Positions 61,068 through 64,000 of a stretch of 64,000 nucleotides of DNA are shown piece by piece; position 1 is the first letter of the stretch, and each line of letters opens with the position of its first letter. The position numbers were made by a program, and so were the translations under genes. Origin of the DNA: Amoebophrya sp. A120. Its lineage: Eukaryota > Sar > Dinophyceae > Syndiniales > Amoebophryaceae. Under the pieces are notes generated by a model. It searched no databases. It saw only the letters and a list, made by a program, of their open reading frames with translations, and was not told where the DNA came from. Location: assembly GCA_905178155.1 (NCBI GenBank), contig CAJINV010000003.1:1545557-1609556 (forward strand), given 5' to 3'.

Positions 61068-61301
61068 ATGGCCTCATCCGGACTAGACCTGGCGAGGAAA
61101 AACTCTTCGCATGCCGCGGATCTTATCTACCGCAGCCGCGGACCGAGCTATGCGAAGCTGCGGTACAACGAGGAAGCTGGTACATACGAGACACGGGAGA
61201 GGCGAGGGGGGAGTATGTTGTTTGCCAAGTCGAGCGGGCGGGGACTCCACGTCAGCTCCCGAAAACTTGCAATGGAAACAAACACGACTCGGTATTATTA
61301 A
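61068..61301 (+). CDS. 77-aa basic hypothetical protein
   Basis: ATG 61068 (MASSGLDLARKN) to TAA 61301. The sequence is basic and Ser/Arg/Tyr-rich (IYRSRGPSYAKLRYNEEAGTYETRERRGG). It has no signal peptide or membrane segment. Other frames overlap here, and size alone gives little support. I call it because it has a good start context, a protein-like composition and sits cleanly between two genes. Confidence 0.45.
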   Translation: MASSGLDLARKNSSHAADLIYRSRGPSYAKLRYNEEAGTYETRERRGGSMLFAKSSGRGLHVSSRKLAMETNTTRYY

Positions 61302-61484
61302 CTTAGCGATATGTGTTCTTGTTCCACATCCAGTAGATGCGTATAGATACTAAGAACGTGCTGGTGCTGAAAATCATGCGCTTCATGTTGGTTCGTCATT
61401 TACTTTCAGCGAGTAAAAATTCGTTTCGGCGAGCGAGGGTTCCTGTTCATCTGTTTCCATGATCTCTCATTCCGTTTCGAACGC

Positions 61485-64000
61485 ATGAATGAATTGAAAT
61501 CTTGTAGGGATCGACGAAACCTTCGGCAAACGGGCAATATCGACACTGTGGCCATTGAGCCTCTACCGCCTGAGGGGGAAGCAGAGAGCGCCGTACACGA
61601 CCTCCGCGGTGAGTCTCTTGGCGAGGAAGGCGAGAACGCTGCTGCGTCACCATCTGCGAACAATGATCAGGCTATTCAGATAGAGGGTGAGGAGACCGCA
61701 AACAGCTCGACAAGCAATCGGAAGAAAGAGCCTAGCCGCGTGAATTCTCTGCGGGTGTTGCTGTTGGTGGCAATTTGTGCCGGTGTCCTCTTCAACGTGC
61801 TGAATGAGTGCAGACGCAAACTAACACGCTGGAAGCACAGCTTCTACGACCAGCCTGCCTACGTGCGCGCCGCCTTTGTAGAGGCCGACGAGGCCCGGCT
61901 GCAGGCCTTACAGGTCCTGGGGCTTGATTTCGCGTGGCTTGCAGCATCCGCGGGCCGGGACGGTGCACGGTTGCAGCACGAGGTTCCGGTGTGGGTCAAT
62001 GAGACGGAAACGGACGTTCGCAGAGGCATCTCTGCCGGGACCGGCACACAGCATGTGGCTCCGGAAGGGAGGAGTGCATTCGCACACGATTTGTCGATTT
62101 TTCTGAACGACTCGCAAAAGGCAGTAGATGACGCGGACGCGGAAACCCCCTTCAACGAGACGCAGCACGCTAAGCCGGCAGCAGGAGTTGTTGCGCGCGA
62201 CCCCATCGAGAACAACAGAGACGCAGATCGAGATCGTGCTGCACATCGCCGCTCGCGCGACCGTAGAAACCGCGAAGCAACTACGTTGGAAATGAATGAC
62301 ACTCGCGAGGGTGGTCCACGTCGGGTAGAGAAACGCTCCGATACAACCACCGCCGTCAAGGACGTGCACTTGCACAGCCACAAAGACCACGAATATTACA
62401 ACCAGCAGCACAAGAACAAAACCAGTAATGGCTCCGCAAGCGCGATGAAACGAAACGGGACGATATCTCCTATAGAACTTGAACTTCTAGCAGCTTCACC
62501 TTCGGATTCTGATCCGCTACCAAGCAAAACTACAGGCGACGACGAGGACCTGGAACTACGCGCGAGAGAGCAGGGAGGTGCGGAACTCTGGCGCTTGCTG
62601 TTTGAAGTGCTTTACGCCGTGCTAGCGGCCATGTTTTGCATCCCCGTCCAGGCGGCCGCTGGTGGGGGGATTCCGGAGGTGAAGTGCATGCTGACCGGCG
62701 TGCTGCTGCCCGACTACGTGTCGCGGTCGGTGCTGGTGTGCAAGTCGGTTGGACTCGTCCTCATTTTGGCCTGTGGGATCCCTTCGGGACAAGAGGGGCC
62801 CTTCGTGCACATCTGCATCTGTCTGCTCTCCATCCTGTATCAGGGAAAGATGCAGGTTAACACGCAGACGGTGCTCGCGCTCGTTGCCGTGGGGGTGGGA
62901 AACACCTTCAATGCCCCGATTGGCGGGGTGTTGACCGGATTGGAGCTCATGATGCCCAACGTCTACGACGTGACCACCTACTGGAAATGCTTCCTGGCTG
63001 CCATGCTTTATCCTAAGAAATCAGTTGATGTGTCGTCGCTTTCCAGGTTGGTATATTCATCGCGTCGGAACGGACACAAGATTGAAATACATGCTGGCAC
63101 TACTTGTTTCGCATCTACTTACTCCTCCTAAAAAGTCGTATTTTACTGTCGTGCCGCATTGGCAACTCATAGATTCAATCATTTGTTGAAGGCAGAGGTA
63201 CCATCCCTATCCTCCAGTCCGTTTCGTGAGGCAGTTCTGTGGGCCTGGACAGCGAAATAGAAATTTTCTTTGAAACTCGTTCGACTTACATTCGGTACCT
63301 GCTTTGCTTCGCGACGGACGAGAATCCGAAACCCTACTTGTCTTCCGATCTCAGCCTGTATGAGGGCACCTTCCAAGTCAGCAGCGTGGCTTCGGCGGGC
63401 ACCGACGGACCGGCTACTTCCGCATCCGTTTTTCCGGGCAGAGCGCAAGAAACCGCGAGCAGTGACCAAGAAGGTCACAGTACTTCTGCCACGGTAGCAA
63501 GTCGAAACCTGTTTGCCACGGTGGGCGGCTGGGTGTTTTACTTGGGGGTCGTGCAGATCGTTATTGGTGCGGTTTGCGGCTTCCTAAGCGGGGTCTTCAT
63601 TTTGCTACACCGAGCGCTGGTGCAGTATTTCATGAAGCCGTACATTCTCCAGGGAGGCGGTTCGCGCAAGCGGCGGGAGCGCAAGTCGGCGGGGAAAAGG
63701 ATCATAGAATATGTAAGCCGCACATACGACAGGCTGACAACAGGCGCCAGGCTATCCACCCCGAGCGACACGAAAAAATCGCAAATTATGGGCGGCGATG
63801 TTGCAGAGAAGAACGAACGCAACGAAGAACGAGAAGATGCTGCCGCTCCCACGAAACAAAAGCAGCACGATGCTGGGAACAACTACGTTTCCGCCGATAC
63901 TTTCAGTGTCAACGTGCCCGACGAAGTAGATGCGGATGCGAAGTCCAGAGCTCATGATGGCGAAGGAGCAGGCGCCACAAAAACATTCGCCGCCGCACGC
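61485..64000 (+). CDS. CLC-type chloride channel/transporter (3' partial)
   Basis: Exons 61485-63046 and 63253 to the window end, joined by a GT-AG intron; the C-terminus lies outside. CLC proteins move Cl- or exchange it for H+. Three signature stretches are present: GGGIPEVKC (the usual GSGIPE), GIPSGQEGPFVHI with the gating Glu retained, and FNAPIGGVLTGLELM. After the intron, EIEIFFETRSTYIRYL and YLGVVQIVIGAVCGFLSGVFILL fit later helices. The N-terminal ~85 residues are polar, then comes one membrane helix (LRVLLLVAICAGVLFNVL). About 270 polar residues then separate it from the next helix (LLFEVLYAVLAAMFCIPV), a very long insertion for this family. A second polar loop begins at about 63650. 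The membrane location, plasma or vacuolar, cannot be told. Confidence 0.85.

Noticed and set aside
1-64000. tRNA, rRNA and snRNA genes
   Set aside because: I scanned by eye for tRNA T-arm signatures (GTTCGA/GTTCAA in context) and conserved rRNA words on both strands and found none. A covariance-model search would be needed to exclude divergent ones.

Overview
This is a compact piece of a protist nuclear genome: eukaryotic proteins (Prp5/DDX46 helicase, Qa-SNARE, CLC channel, EGLN-type hydroxylase), many spliceosomal introns, intergenic gaps of about 0.3-2.1 kb, and almost every gene on the + strand. The most telling signal is a set of short introns (116-329 bp) with terminal inverted repeats (TIRs) flanked by 5-bp target-site duplications (TSDs), i.e. 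introner elements. Removing one element plus one TSD copy restores an open frame in 12 of the 13 firm cases. This combination best fits a syndinean dinoflagellate such as Amoebophrya, where non-canonical, repeat-bounded introns are known; that assignment is inference.

Layout. 1-9.45 kb: a GC-rich leader, a large secreted His/Ser-repeat protein (2022-5927), the only minus-strand gene (6903-8355), and degenerate repeats. 9.45-13.0 kb: a pentameric ligand-gated ion channel (pLGIC) broken by one GT-AG intron and six introners. 13.9-36.8 kb: mostly long single-exon genes of unknown or weakly recognised function (a small prefoldin-like coiled-coil protein, a 1,930-aa TPR protein, a disordered secreted protein, a coiled-coil acidic protein, two adjacent CxxC/HxxC zinc-module proteins, a 1,611-aa PDZ/coiled-coil protein). 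38.9-48.8 kb: Prp5/DDX46 with three introners and a LOG-family phosphoribohydrolase with two. 49.7-57.3 kb: an EGLN-type prolyl hydroxylase, a syntaxin (one introner), and a TET/JBP-like 2-oxoglutarate dioxygenase (one introner). 57.8-64 kb: an unknown protein with a probable introner, a 77-aa protein, and a CLC chloride channel/transporter running off the window.

How it fits together. There is no operon logic; the genes look independently transcribed. The unifying feature is the introner system. At least three TIR families share the same terminal signature (TAT.../...ATA) and 5-bp TSD. One family is found in both orientations and is still a precise intron both ways. Ordinary GT-AG introns coexist and favour a GTAC donor. 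The firm introners lie in conserved genes; the lineage-specific genes are nearly free of them.
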